This document shows, piece by piece, positions 37,578-48,416 of a DNA stretch of 64,000 nucleotides; the first letter of the stretch is position 1, and each line of letters opens with the position of its first letter. Source of the DNA: Stereum hirsutum FP-91666 SS1 (taxonomy: Eukaryota > Basidiomycota > Agaricomycetes > Russulales > Stereaceae); contig NW_006763139.1 of assembly GCF_000264905.1 (NCBI RefSeq), forward strand, positions 1,652,313 through 1,716,312. Direction: 5' to 3'. The translations under genes and the position numbers were made by a program. The notes under the pieces are model-generated. The model ran no database searches. It had not been told where the DNA came from and saw only the letters and a list, made by a program, of their open reading frames with translations.

Positions 37578-38761
37578 CGCTTCCAGGTTCATCTTAGACT
37601 AAATCCTTCTCCGGGACACAGCTCTGAGTTCCCCCGGAAAGGAAATGGGACTTCTCCTGGCAGCACCGTAATGGGATTTCCTAAACACCGTAAACAGCAC
37701 GTCCATATCCGCTTCTAAATCTGTGTATGAGTCGAACGCATCTCTAAGTATGTCGAACCGTAAGATTTGACAGTAAGATATGAAAGCTTGAGATGCCGAG
37801 GACGTCCTCGCGGCCAGGACAGGAAATCAAGTATCATGTCGAAATTGTCGTATCGTTGTGTCAAGCCGGAAACCATTTCGCTCCGAATCTCTCTCGATCT
37901 CTTCCTCTCCCTAGATCGGGAATAGAGTGCTCAAGCCTCAGATGCATCATACGTACGATTAAGTATGGCTATGCGAGCATACAGCAAATCCAGAAAAATA
38001 TAGACGTCGACCTTCTCCTCTCGTCCAATCTCGCGCGGTCGGGCTGTCCGAGTCCGACTGACATTGACAAGGACATCGGCGGCCGTCACATGTACAGAGC
38101 GCGATCCACAGCGGTAACCAGAACGAAACTTGAAATGGATCGGCCATCGACCGCGTGGAGCGAGCACGATTCAGCAGTTAGAAGACTCCGGCATTCAGTA
38201 TGCAATATTCATGACACTCATGGCAGACGAGATCGAAAGAGCTCAGCGATGGGCAATTGCGATTTCTACCTAGCGTTACATGAGGCTTTTATGTATGTAT
38301 CAGAGTGACAGCGATAAGTATTGACCGGTAAAACGTGAACGCGAGGGGGATATGAGGGATTCGTTGTCCAAGAAGCAAACCAACGGACCAGGGGAAGAAG
38401 GGCAAGAAATAAAATAAGTAAAAGACATAATGACCAAACAAACAAAATCGGGCTAAGCGACGCCCGAACGGGAGTGGAGAGATGGGAGACGGGGGAATAC
38501 GTAAATGCAAAGGGGATGATACAATGCCGTTGGAGGAGTACAGATGAGAAAATCGGAGCGTCGTGCTTGGCCCAGGCAAACCGACGGGGGAAAGAGCTGA
38601 GTGATGCAAAATAAAAGCGGGAGCGACGAGCACGATTTTCACGGACCAATAAATAAATAAAAAGAGGCAGCAGCAACAGACGGTATATCACGAGACAGGA
38701 GACAGTATAGATACGCAGAGACGTGAGAGGAAACCGACCAAAAGAATGACAGCGCCGTGCA

Positions 38762-40370
38762 CTAGACGACAAGTGACTGACCCTCGCTCGCGTTGCCTGG
38801 CGACGACGATGACGACAAGTCAATAGCGAGCGATTGCCAGCTCTCATGCTGGCCATCGTCGGGAAGTGAGGATCGTCGGAAAGGCTCGCCAGTCATCGAA
38901 GGGGAGCCGTAGTCGGGGGTAGTGGCAGACTTGTGGGGCATGAGGTGGCCGGACTGGAAGGACGCAATGTCTGACAGCCCCGCATTCGGCAGGCGAATCC
39001 CTCCGTCCCGAGGTGGCGATTGGGAAGAGCGAGCGTCGAGCGGGAGAGAGAAGCTGGTCAATGCCGGTGAATTGAACGACGACGGAGGACCGGACCCTGA
39101 CGACGAGTAGACAGACACTGAATTATGAAAGAAGGTCAGACAGATGAAGAAGACTGCCAGAAAAGGCGATAAGCTTACCTGAATCGTCCCAGTCGCTGCT
39201 CGAATGCACCGAGCCTGACGACGACGACACGGAAGCTCTCCGATCCCGGGGCATGATAGAGTCGCCGTCGGACTCTTTCTTGACGAGCGGGCTCGGCTTG
39301 GATGCCGGTGAGCCAGGCACGGCTGCCTTGGGCTGCTTCCGCGACTTGTTCCCGGTCCGCAACTCGTCGAAGCGGAGAGGCCGTGGCCGCAAGTGGGTGC
39401 GCTCGTAGAGACCACACTTGTTGCAGACGATTTTGCCCGGGTTGAGCGTCGACCTCCGCCAGCTGGGAGGCTCGGTCTGCGAGCAGTTGAAGCACCGGCG
39501 ACGCAGAGTCGGCGTCTCTTTTGACGAGGCGTCGTCCGTGTGGCGCACGGGGAGGCCGGTATGGGGAGAGAGGTAGGTGACGGGGTGCATCGGACTGGAG
39601 GAAGCGGGGCGGTAAAGACAAGTCTGGGACGGGACGATGACCGGTGCAGTTTCTTCTAGCTTGACATGCGGGTCTAGGGGATCAAACTCGCGGAGTGACG
39701 AGGCGGGAGAAGACGAGACAGAGGAGCCCATATCAAAGCGGTTGGGGATGAATTGGTCATGCGAGTTATAGGGGTGGATGTGGTGGGAGTGGTCCATCAT
39801 AGACAGAGGCTCGCCGTAAAGAGATTCGGGGCGCGAGAAGGGGCTCATGTACTGCTCGTTCTCACGGGGGAGGAAAGAGGGGAGCGAGTACGGGAGAGAG
39901 TCGTCCCTGTCCTGCCTGACGTACGGATAGGTTGCGCGGCGCATGGAGGTCATGTTCTCCTGCTGGAGGAGCTGCTGCTGGGTCTGATATGACTGGTCAA
40001 CACGGTGCATACCGGAATTCCAGTCGTTGCCGACGTGCATGGGCTCGGCGTACTCGGGCTGGTGGACGTGCTGGGAGGAGGCGAAGTCGTTGTCGTAAAG
40101 CTCCTGGAGCAGAGAGCCGCGGGAGTTGTTCATGGGGAGGGAGAGGGGCGAGCCGTTGTTGGACATGCCGTGCCAGATGGAGTGGCCCTCGGGAGCGACG
40201 GTGTGATCGTCAGCCATGTTGTCTGCGAAGATGTTGGGTACTGGGTCGAGCTCGACTTTGAAGTGAGCTGGCGAGGGGATGATATAATTGTCTGAGGTGC
40301 GAGGAGAGGGGGTACGAGGGGTCGACGCGTCTGAATAAGTGGTATAACCGTCGCAGGAGAAAGCGTCCAT
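38762..40370 (-). CDS. GATA-type zinc-finger transcription factor
   Basis: Two exons, 40370-39179 and 39117-38762; 515 residues. One zinc finger begins at residue 293: CFNC, then a 19-residue loop with the WRR core, then CNKC, followed by the basic GLYERTHLRPRPLRF tail. The usual fungal loops are 17 or 18 residues, so this belongs to the longer-loop group. The rest is low-complexity: Gln-rich (YQTQQQLLQQ), Pro/Ser-rich and an acidic C-terminal part, as in transcription activators. A 50-nt 5'UTR intron (40430-40381) ends 10 bp before the ATG, and this sets the start at 40370 because the longer upstream frame does not splice in phase. Mushrooms use GATA factors in nitrogen control, light response and fruiting; which applies is unknown. 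It is flanked by long gene-poor DNA. Confidence 0.9.
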
Positions 40371-41458
40371 CGAGGCAGGGCTGTGAGGGAGGATGAGCGT
40401 TGTGTGGCGTGGCGAGCAGAAGGGGCGTACCTTGAGAAGAATGTAGTCGGAGAGGAGGAAAAGAAGAGTTAGAAGGAGGGGGCGGGAGGATGCGTCCAGG
40501 GAACCATCGGAGGACGACGGCGTTCGTTTTTGAAGGCCTTGAGAAAGCAGAGGCACATCCACCGTCGCTCAGGGTCCAGTTTGCACAAGTTTGGCCAAAC
40601 CGGTGCGCGCCAAACAACCCCCAAAGCCTCCCTTAGCTTCCCTTTTCGGGCCTAGCCTTGCGCCGCGCCGTCTCCCTGGTGTCCGTGCACAACGACCTTC
40701 GCTTTTTCCGCCCCTCGTCCATGGGAAGCTCGAGCAGGCACAGCCCAGTTCATACGGCATCCTTCCCCCTCATCTCCTTTCTCCCTCTTCTCGCCCTCCC
40801 CTCCCCGCTCCCCTCCGTTTTCTCTTCTGTCTTCTCGACGCTTGTCCCCGTCCATTATTCCCCTTCTCCCGTACCCAGCCCAGTAGCACTTCGCATTAGG
40901 CGCCCACCACTATCGTTCTTATCACCCCCTCCGCCCAATTTCATATCCCCATTTACGTACCCTCTTTCTTCTTTCACTTTACCCACCCGAGTCCCCAGAG
41001 GCTGCCCTTTGTTCATTACCGCGTACGAACCGTAATTCATCCGTACCCCGTCCTCCACCGGCGGACACAGATCCACCCAAAACACAAGTGCTCTCACACC
41101 GCCCAGCCTACGCGAATGCCCGGACACATGCCCCCCACATGACACACGTTCAATGAGCCAGAGTGGCGATGTCCTCCGCTTCGAACACCCACGAAGACGT
41201 TTACAGCACCCTTCCTCGTTCCAGACAAAAAAGCTCGCACAGGGCCATGACCTCAGTCCCTCTTCAACGCCCTGCTTCTCCAGCGCCTCCCGTCCTCTCT
41301 GCTGCCTATTTTACATATCGCCTCCGACTATCCTGCGCTCCTCTCGCTCGCACCCAGCTGACTCTGCTGTGACACACTGAACTGACGTGCTGCGCTCTAT
41401 TTCCACCGTGACGATGCGAATCCCCAAGTATACAGGATTCATTCCAGCGGTGCGCTTG
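40371..41458. other. GATA-factor promoter and 5'UTR region
   Basis: Contains the 5'UTR intron of the GATA gene and a strongly pyrimidine-rich plus strand (about 40700-41000), common in basidiomycete promoters. The open frames here are composition artefacts. Confidence 0.6.
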
Positions 41459-42036
41459 TACGGTCGACGACACTGATCAGGTCACCTTTCGACCTCTCAC
41501 GATCAGTCCAGCCCAAAAACTCTGCCCCAAGCGCTATTTTCACGAGAGCTAAGTCGACATTTAGCGCCCAAATGACAGATTCTGTCGAAGTTTCTTCCAA
41601 TTCAGGAGATATTGGGTCGCGTCGCCCTACTTCCTGGGAACAGTTGTGAGCATAACGAGTATTCGCCGCTCAAAAATGAGATGGCAGATGTCGACGAGAC
41701 TCGGAGCTGTGCAGCCCAGCCTATGCCGGATTTAATCCGGTTCAGAACAACTCAGGATCTCTGAGCTTTCGTGGCTGAGTCCTTCCTGGCAGGTCACATA
41801 ATTCACATTCTTAGGTGTTGGATCACGTATGAATATGAAAAACTAACAAAAACAGGTGTAAAAACAAAGTAAAAGTAGGCCAAAGGGGCCACCGCTACCA
41901 GCCCTGGACGAGCGCTGACGATTGAAGCTTATTATGACAGACATCTGACAGGTGCCCGTCCGCCGGTGGGCATGGCTGGAGTGCTCGACGTGTCGACGCA
42001 GGTCGAAAGGTGACCTGATCAGTGTCGTCGACCGTA
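41459..42036. mobile_element. Non-autonomous DNA transposon (MITE-like)
   Basis: Perfect 37-bp terminal inverted repeats at 41459-41495 and 42000-42036 (outer end TACGGTCGACG) are bordered exactly by a 5-bp direct repeat, GCTTG, at 41454-41458 and 42037-42041. The whole unit is 578 bp with no transposase frame. Inverted termini plus a matching target duplication are the definition of a DNA transposon insertion; the perfect termini imply it is young. Superfamily is not assigned: few groups make 5-bp duplications, and the transposase that moved it is not in this window. Confidence 0.85.
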
Positions 42037-45000
42037 GCTTGGCGGTGAAGTTTAGAAGTGGGGCACAAGAGCAGACAGACGCCACCGCAGGCAACAGGTT
42101 GAGTGACCGACAGCCACGACCTTGAAAGCGCTGAACTAAACAAGGCATTTTATTCGCTCAGAGCGCAACTCGGGCGTCTACGATAGCAGAGCTCCTCTCC
42201 ACGTCTTGCGCCGCCCAAATACTATACTGATCGGGTTGAGTCACCCAGGACACCACTGGCAGTACAGCAACGTACGGCGTGAGTCTCCGCCCAACGCTTC
42301 CTTGGTTTCCTTTAGGGGCGAGGGCGGCATTAGCCAAACGATCCTTACTTCCGCGGAGTCCTGTAACGCAGAGACGCAACCACCCCTCCAACCAAAACAA
42401 CGAACTGTCGCTCCCATTGCCGAACTCGGCACACCTTTGATTTTGACTCCATCGTCGTCCTTCGCAGCTTGCCTCGCCTCTCGCAAACCGACTGCCTCTA
42501 TCGTCTCGGCGCGACTCCCACCGGGCGAAGAATGGACGCCGCTCGAGATGCCAGCGCTTGTCACTGTGCGTGGTAGAGAGGAGGGATTCTCAACCGAAAT
42601 AGTACATGTACACAGATGCCGAGTATGGACGCGGCCCATCGTCATCGATTCATGGCGCGGTCCGTTTCTTTCTCCGTTCTAATAGTTCGTCGGGCGCAGC
42701 CTAGCCTATGCCATTGTGTTATTATGTTGCCAGCCCAGCGTCCCGCTGTACGTATGTAGGCACCGATAGAGTTGTTCGCACAGTGCCGTCCAGGAATGAA
42801 CATTAGGATGCACACAGGCTCTCCGAGTCGTTCGAAGTTATGCACCGACACAGCGACAACTCTAATTTTTCTCTATTGAAGAAGCACACAACGCCACGGA
42901 GGTTCCCGCCCCCGACGCGGACGCGCGAAATGCCCGTCGTCCGACTCTTCGAGCTCGATCTGGGAACGTCGACAACGTAGAACGTAGGACGCAGAACGCA
43001 CTCATGGACATGGATGGAAGGGAAGGTCCGTGCGCGTCGTTCGATGCCATGTTCCATCTGTTGGATCGTGACAAGTTGACCGCGAATGTAATGCAATGTA
43101 AAAAAATTCAATTTATTTCTCCACGGCATTAAGTACTGCATAATAGCATATGGTTGCTTTCAGGATTCACGGATCCTCCCCGTGCCAGCCACAATGTCCG
43201 TGTGCTCCGCTCGACGCTCGTTAGAGCTCCTGGCCGTCAAGAGGATCCGAGTGGCACCTGCCTCTCGCCTGTCTACTGTACCTGCCATACAATACTCTCC
43301 GATCGCGACAGAGGTTCCATCGTCCACCGTCCCCGTTCATCGTACCACTCGCTCTCCATATCACTCCACGATCCCTCAGGCTCTGTCCCGTCATATCTTC
43401 CGAATCCAAACCGTTCCACTTTCGTTCCAGGGCACAACAATAAAACAGCTACAGCTAAAAGTAATCTCGTTCTCGTCCACATGAGCGTCCTGAACGTTTG
43501 AAACCGTGGAGTGGGAGATGATTGGACGATCGAGAATTCAAAACGAGCGCGAAGGACGAGAGCAGAAGGGCGAGAACGAGAGCAGAAGGACGAGAGAGGT
43601 GCTTCTTCCTGATGCGCCCCCAGCTCAGTTCGAGTTTTTTTGCGCTGTTTTGCGTTGTTGTGTGATCGGTCGGCCGGTGGGTCTTTTTCGTGCGTATTCT
43701 GCCAAGTATGATAGATGAGTGTGCGGCATCCTCCGCTTCTCGGCATATGGGACGTTACGCTGCACGCATGAGAACGTCGAAAGGTTAAAGTGGGCGAAGG
43801 GTGGTGGGGGACCGGGGGGTGCTTCTGAATTTTGCGGCACACTGTTACTGTATCGGTGCCTTGGTCCACTTGAGATGGTTTCATGTGTTGCGATGGGTCT
43901 TGCGCACGGAGAATCATGGGCTTGCTATGTTTGCTAAACATACAGTGAAGAAGTTTGGACACTACTCTGATACTATAGCTACGGAGTCAATGTCATCATT
44001 CTGAATCTGTGGATTTGGAAGTGTTGGATGAGTCGATGTGCGCAGAGATCCGTTCATGCAGATGTTCGTTGCACTGACGGGATCTAAAGCTTGAAGATGG
44101 GTAGGGCCGCAGGACGCCACAAAGCGACAACGGACACACGTGTTCCACCGTTCCCTTGTGGCTTGACTGACCTTGCGGGGAAGTGATAAAAATAACAAAA
44201 CCAAAATTTCAACTGGACGAACGTTACACTCCGTGTCAAGAGCCAAGCTCCGATCCGTCTCCTCCTTTCCTTGCTTTCCTTTCGTCTAAAGGGGCAACGA
44301 AGTGGTGCTACATTTTATATCCCCACTGACAATGCTCCTGACCGTACGAGTCCGTGCACGTCGGTACTGTATGTAGTATGCATGTGTACTGCAGATCCTG
44401 TATTACCTCGGAATCTCACTCTGCGCGACCCTGGCCGAGCATGATATTGCTCAAATATCGCTCAAAGTGGATGCCGACGTGTGGGTGTGGATGTGGATGC
44501 GGCCCACACTGCATCTTGTGGATAATTCCGGTTTGTATGGGTGGGTCCGTACTTACAACTTACAAAAATGCTCGGCCCGTCGGATTCTGACGGTGAGGTA
44601 CAGCAATATGAATGCGTTTAAATTTCAAAGCGGAAGCAAACAGATGGAGGTTTGTGACACTGACAGGACCTTTTGCACACTCGACGACGTTCGGCAAGTG
44701 GGTCGGCAGGCTTTGCGAGCACGTGTTGCCATAAATAAATATACGTCACCGGCGAAGAAATCGGGAATCGGGAAAGTCCGCCGGCCTGGCCATGGGCTCC
44801 GGAGGCGAAATGTGCTCAGCCTTGAACCGACAACCGACAACCGTCAACCGTCCGTCGGAGGCGAGAAATTAGAATCGACTCGGCTGCAGGTTGTCCTTGT
44901 GGGATCGTCTGGGTCACATATCGATATCGAGCTCAGACCTCAGGCGGTATCGGAGGGATGTCGATGAGAGATTGTTTGGGTTTTCTTGGCGATTGGACGG

Positions 45001-48000
45001 GTGTGAAGACCTTCACGATGTTTGTCTTTCTACGACGATGAGGACCTCTACGGTGTGCTTCACCGTGACCGCGGCCAACCACCGGGCTGTCATTCGTATT
45101 TCTTCGTGGATTACCTTCGGTATTGGGCTATTTGGCTACTATGTAGATCGCAAAACGTTTCAAGGGCGCCAATAACGCATCAAGGAGGTGCAATTATTGA
45201 CGGAAGTTGGCACGCACGCACGAAGCCTTTCCGAGTTCTGTTGCAAGATCTGCCGAGTGCGGTTGTGGCTGAACGGATTCAACGGAGATTCGGACACGCA
45301 TCTTCTGATCTACCCCGCACAGCCGCAGCCATGGCAATTGAACGGGGAACTTTGCGGAAGGGCACGTAGGTGCACGGAGAGGTACACAGACACGATCGGC
45401 GGGAAGACTGTTGGCACTTATGGCTAGGGGAGGACGAGAGCGTTAGAATCGTTCATGCAAATTGACCGGGTTTTTCTGGACAGTACTTGGCTGAGGGCGG
45501 GTGGCTTTAGACGGACAAGTTCGTGCCGACGGTCTGAGAATAAACCACTCGGTGTATGTAGCGTAGTGTAGAACATCAAGGACGATATCAGAATGGGCTG
45601 GACTCGACTCGTGGACGAAACGATCTCTTTGTAACGTTGGTTGATTTCTGTGGTGGACCGCATCGCTCCGATCTCAGTTCCAGAGAGTCCGATAAGGTGT
45701 GCAAAGGACCCTGGATATTAAAGTAAGTTCCATGCCATGCCATGATATGTACTGTACAGCCGTTGTCCGCAGGGGAAGTACACAGACGCGTTGACGTCGC
45801 AGGAGCACAAACTGGAGCTAGCATCCCCGCCGAGAGCCGATGTCGACAAAACAGAGACGGACATAGACATAAAGCAGACAATACAGAACACAGATCCCAA
45901 CCCTGCACCGACTCCATCGACATCGACACCGACATCTCCACCCCACATCGGCATCGGGGAATCGTAAAGTGACGATACGATTGCTCATTCAAAGCGCATC
46001 CGCCATAGCATCCATCTCGTTATATGACAGTGAGAGATCTTCGTCGATGCGGCAGTGAGTGCGTGGCGATAACTCCTCGGGGGTATCTTCAATGTGTTGA
46101 CATTCTGACGGACGCTGACGGTCCTCCGAGCGAGGAAAGGAAACCAACGCCGTCGTGAGAGCTCGTGGCTTTGCGATCCTCATTGTCGGGCCCATGTCTG
46201 TCCACGATAAGTACTGCACTGCATATTATGAGTTGATCAGTACACGGTCGCAATCGCGATTCGCCCGTCATCGACGATGGCTGTTTTAGCGATGTGAATT
46301 ACGGAGTGGTTTTTGGATGGGTATGTAATTAAGATAACCCAAAGAGCCAATCGCGAGACAAGTACCATCGCATCTGCCAATGGGATGGCGATGCTCTTGA
46401 TACCCGGATTCCCCGTGGTATGTAGAGGCGTACCGCGTACGAAAGGAGTAGCTTGGGAACTACAAAGGGTGCTCGGAGAGGCGATATCGTTGGGCGGATT
46501 CGACTTGGGGATGGGGTCCGTGTCCAAGAATACAAACGTGCGAGCTATCAAAGCATCCAAGAAGTGCGTTAGAAGAAGACGAATTCGAAGAACCTCCTGC
46601 TGAACAAAGAAGCCCGGAGAGCTTGTACTTATACCAATTATAACGCAAACGAGAACACGAGATATGAGAATATGAGATGATTCGATCCGGGAGTCCGAAT
46701 CGAGCCAGAGACTGCCACAAAGCCGTCCGAATCACCCACTGCCGAGTCGTACAGAAGCAGACTGAGTGAGAGAGCAGAAATGCCTCGAATTGTATATAGC
46801 ATATCGTCCTTCGTCCGTAGAGCTTCGAATATGAACAAGTTCTTATTATTCTTCCCGAAGTTGCCACTTCCCCGACTGGCCTAGTCAGAGCTCTATGCCG
46901 ACTTCTCCGGAATCTCCGTGAGGGACAAGGAGAACTCACAATGGAATTTCCATATGCAGATAGTTCTTGTAGGCACAAGATGCACGAGGAAATAGTATAT
47001 GCAACGGAAGGGCCGGAACAGTGGGACCAATCATCATCAGCGCGTTCATGCTAGAAGATAGCCACGAGCGAGCATGCAACGCTAGTGACGCATATGGATC
47101 CCGAACCGAAGATAAAGCCCGTTGAACGTTGAGTGTTGAACGTTGAACCCTGACATGGGCAAAGAAGAGCTCGAGGCAGGCGAAGCCGCAGAACACATGA
47201 CGTCTCCATACATGGTCCCAACGACGAGTTTTTCGACAAGGCACAGCCTACATGGATGGAATAGTGTCAAAAATGACGGATGGTAGCCTGTGATAGCGAG
47301 GCCAAACCTAGACGGAACCGAAACTTATAGACTGTGAGCCAAAAAAGTATAACTTGACAAGCACGGGGAGAAGTACGTATGGACCGTCCTTATTCCCATG
47401 CATCCCGAGGTTTCTCGCCATGGCCTGCTTATGTGCGAGTCATGGCTCATGAGAAGTCCTAATTTGGCCTGATTGAAGCTTGACCCTGAACAAGCAAAAC
47501 ACAATTGCATGCTTCTCCCGAAGACAGAGAAGTCGAGTGTGGGAGTAGGAAGAGAAGGACGAAGGCCAAGTAACAAGGAGAGCTCTAGCAATGAAACTAG
47601 TGGAGCACGGTAGAACAGTGGGTTGGCTTGATGCTGTTGAGCTCTCGACGCAGCCTAGGACCTCTGAGGACCTTGTGTCCAGGGCACGGCCGGTATGTCA
47701 TTGCAGCCCCGAAAGACTAGGGGAGAAAGGGCTGAGAAACGCTCAGCGCTGAGCTTTCCACCAGAGTCGGCCGATTCATCAGCGCTATGTGGCGGGGTAT
47801 CCATTGCCACAACATGAATGCACGTCGTTAACCATATTAGCGTGGCCCAAGGCAATGGGACATACAGAGTGAGAGGGTACGAGCGGGAGAGCGTACCACT
47901 CTAACTTCGACCGGAGGCCGAAATCTCAAGATTGCAAGGCAAGCATATATGCTACAGTCATGACACAAGTATGAAGGGCCTGATCTACGTTCTCCTCGGC

Positions 48001-48416
48001 CCAGTCGGATGCAGAGGTGAAAATAACATATCGAACGTCGATGTGGTAGCATATAGCAAGCAAAGTTAGCCTTCAGGCTTGCGGAGACAGTTCGCCGGCT
48101 GTGTTAATGCGAGGTAGAGAGAAACATGAGGCGAAGACTGACAAATACTAGTGACATAGGGCCTGAAATAGTAGATAGCAGGGTATGTTCATTTTTGAGC
48201 ACAGTGAGTAGACGCAGAGACGAGGCAGCCGCACGCTGAGGAGAATGGAGGAGGCAAGGGGCAAGGGGTGCCACCCGGGCACTCGAGACCAACAACAGCC
48301 TCGTGGCATCCGCGACGTTCTCACTTGCGCTTCACAGAGCTTCACACGACCGTCTTCACTGCTCCTGACGACGTCGGCCACCTTCCGCCCCCCATTCAAG
48401 AGCTGGCGCGCTCACC
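42037..48416. other. 6.4 kb gene-poor region upstream of the GATA gene
   Basis: No convincing multi-exon gene on either strand. Frames at 42206-42682, 43273-43962, 44467-44967 and 46237-46603 were inspected; they lack recognisable domains, and frames on the opposite strand overlap several of them. Apart from the weak peptide at 43273-43482 this is treated as non-coding regulatory or relic DNA. Confidence 0.55.
43273..43482 (-). CDS. Possible small secreted peptide
   Basis: A 69-residue frame starts MWTRTRLLLAVAVLLLCPGT, a strong signal-peptide pattern, and continues into a short Trp/Tyr/acidic tail with no further Cys. The frame is open well upstream of this Met too, so the start and even the gene are uncertain. 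Confidence 0.2.
   Translation of the reverse strand: MWTRTRLLLAVAVLLLCPGTKVERFGFGRYDGTEPEGSWSDMESEWYDERGRWTMEPLSRSESIVWQVQ

Larger units (their letters stand above)
35354..38761. other. 3.4 kb gene-poor region downstream of the GATA gene
   Basis: No supported gene. It holds simple repeats at 36172-36186, 36731-36763, 37137-37160 and 37478-37577, plus the 3' region of the GATA factor (38300-38760). Short open frames overlap on both strands without coding character. Confidence 0.6.

Noticed and set aside
40368..40562. Upstream start (MDVPLL) for the GATA factor
   Set aside because: The intron 40430-40381 has good splice signals and would put that start out of frame; the ATG at 40370 lies just after the acceptor.
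40591..41145. Overlapping long frames on both strands upstream of the GATA gene
   Set aside because: The strand is extremely pyrimidine-rich, so stops are rare by composition; no homology-like features.
43273..43962. 229-codon open frame on the minus strand
   Set aside because: No domain, compositionally odd and in the gene-poor region; only its signal-like C-terminal part is kept as a weak candidate.
46237..46603. Mirror open frames near 46.2-46.6 kb
   Set aside because: Both strands are open, no recognisable motif and no consistent splice partners.
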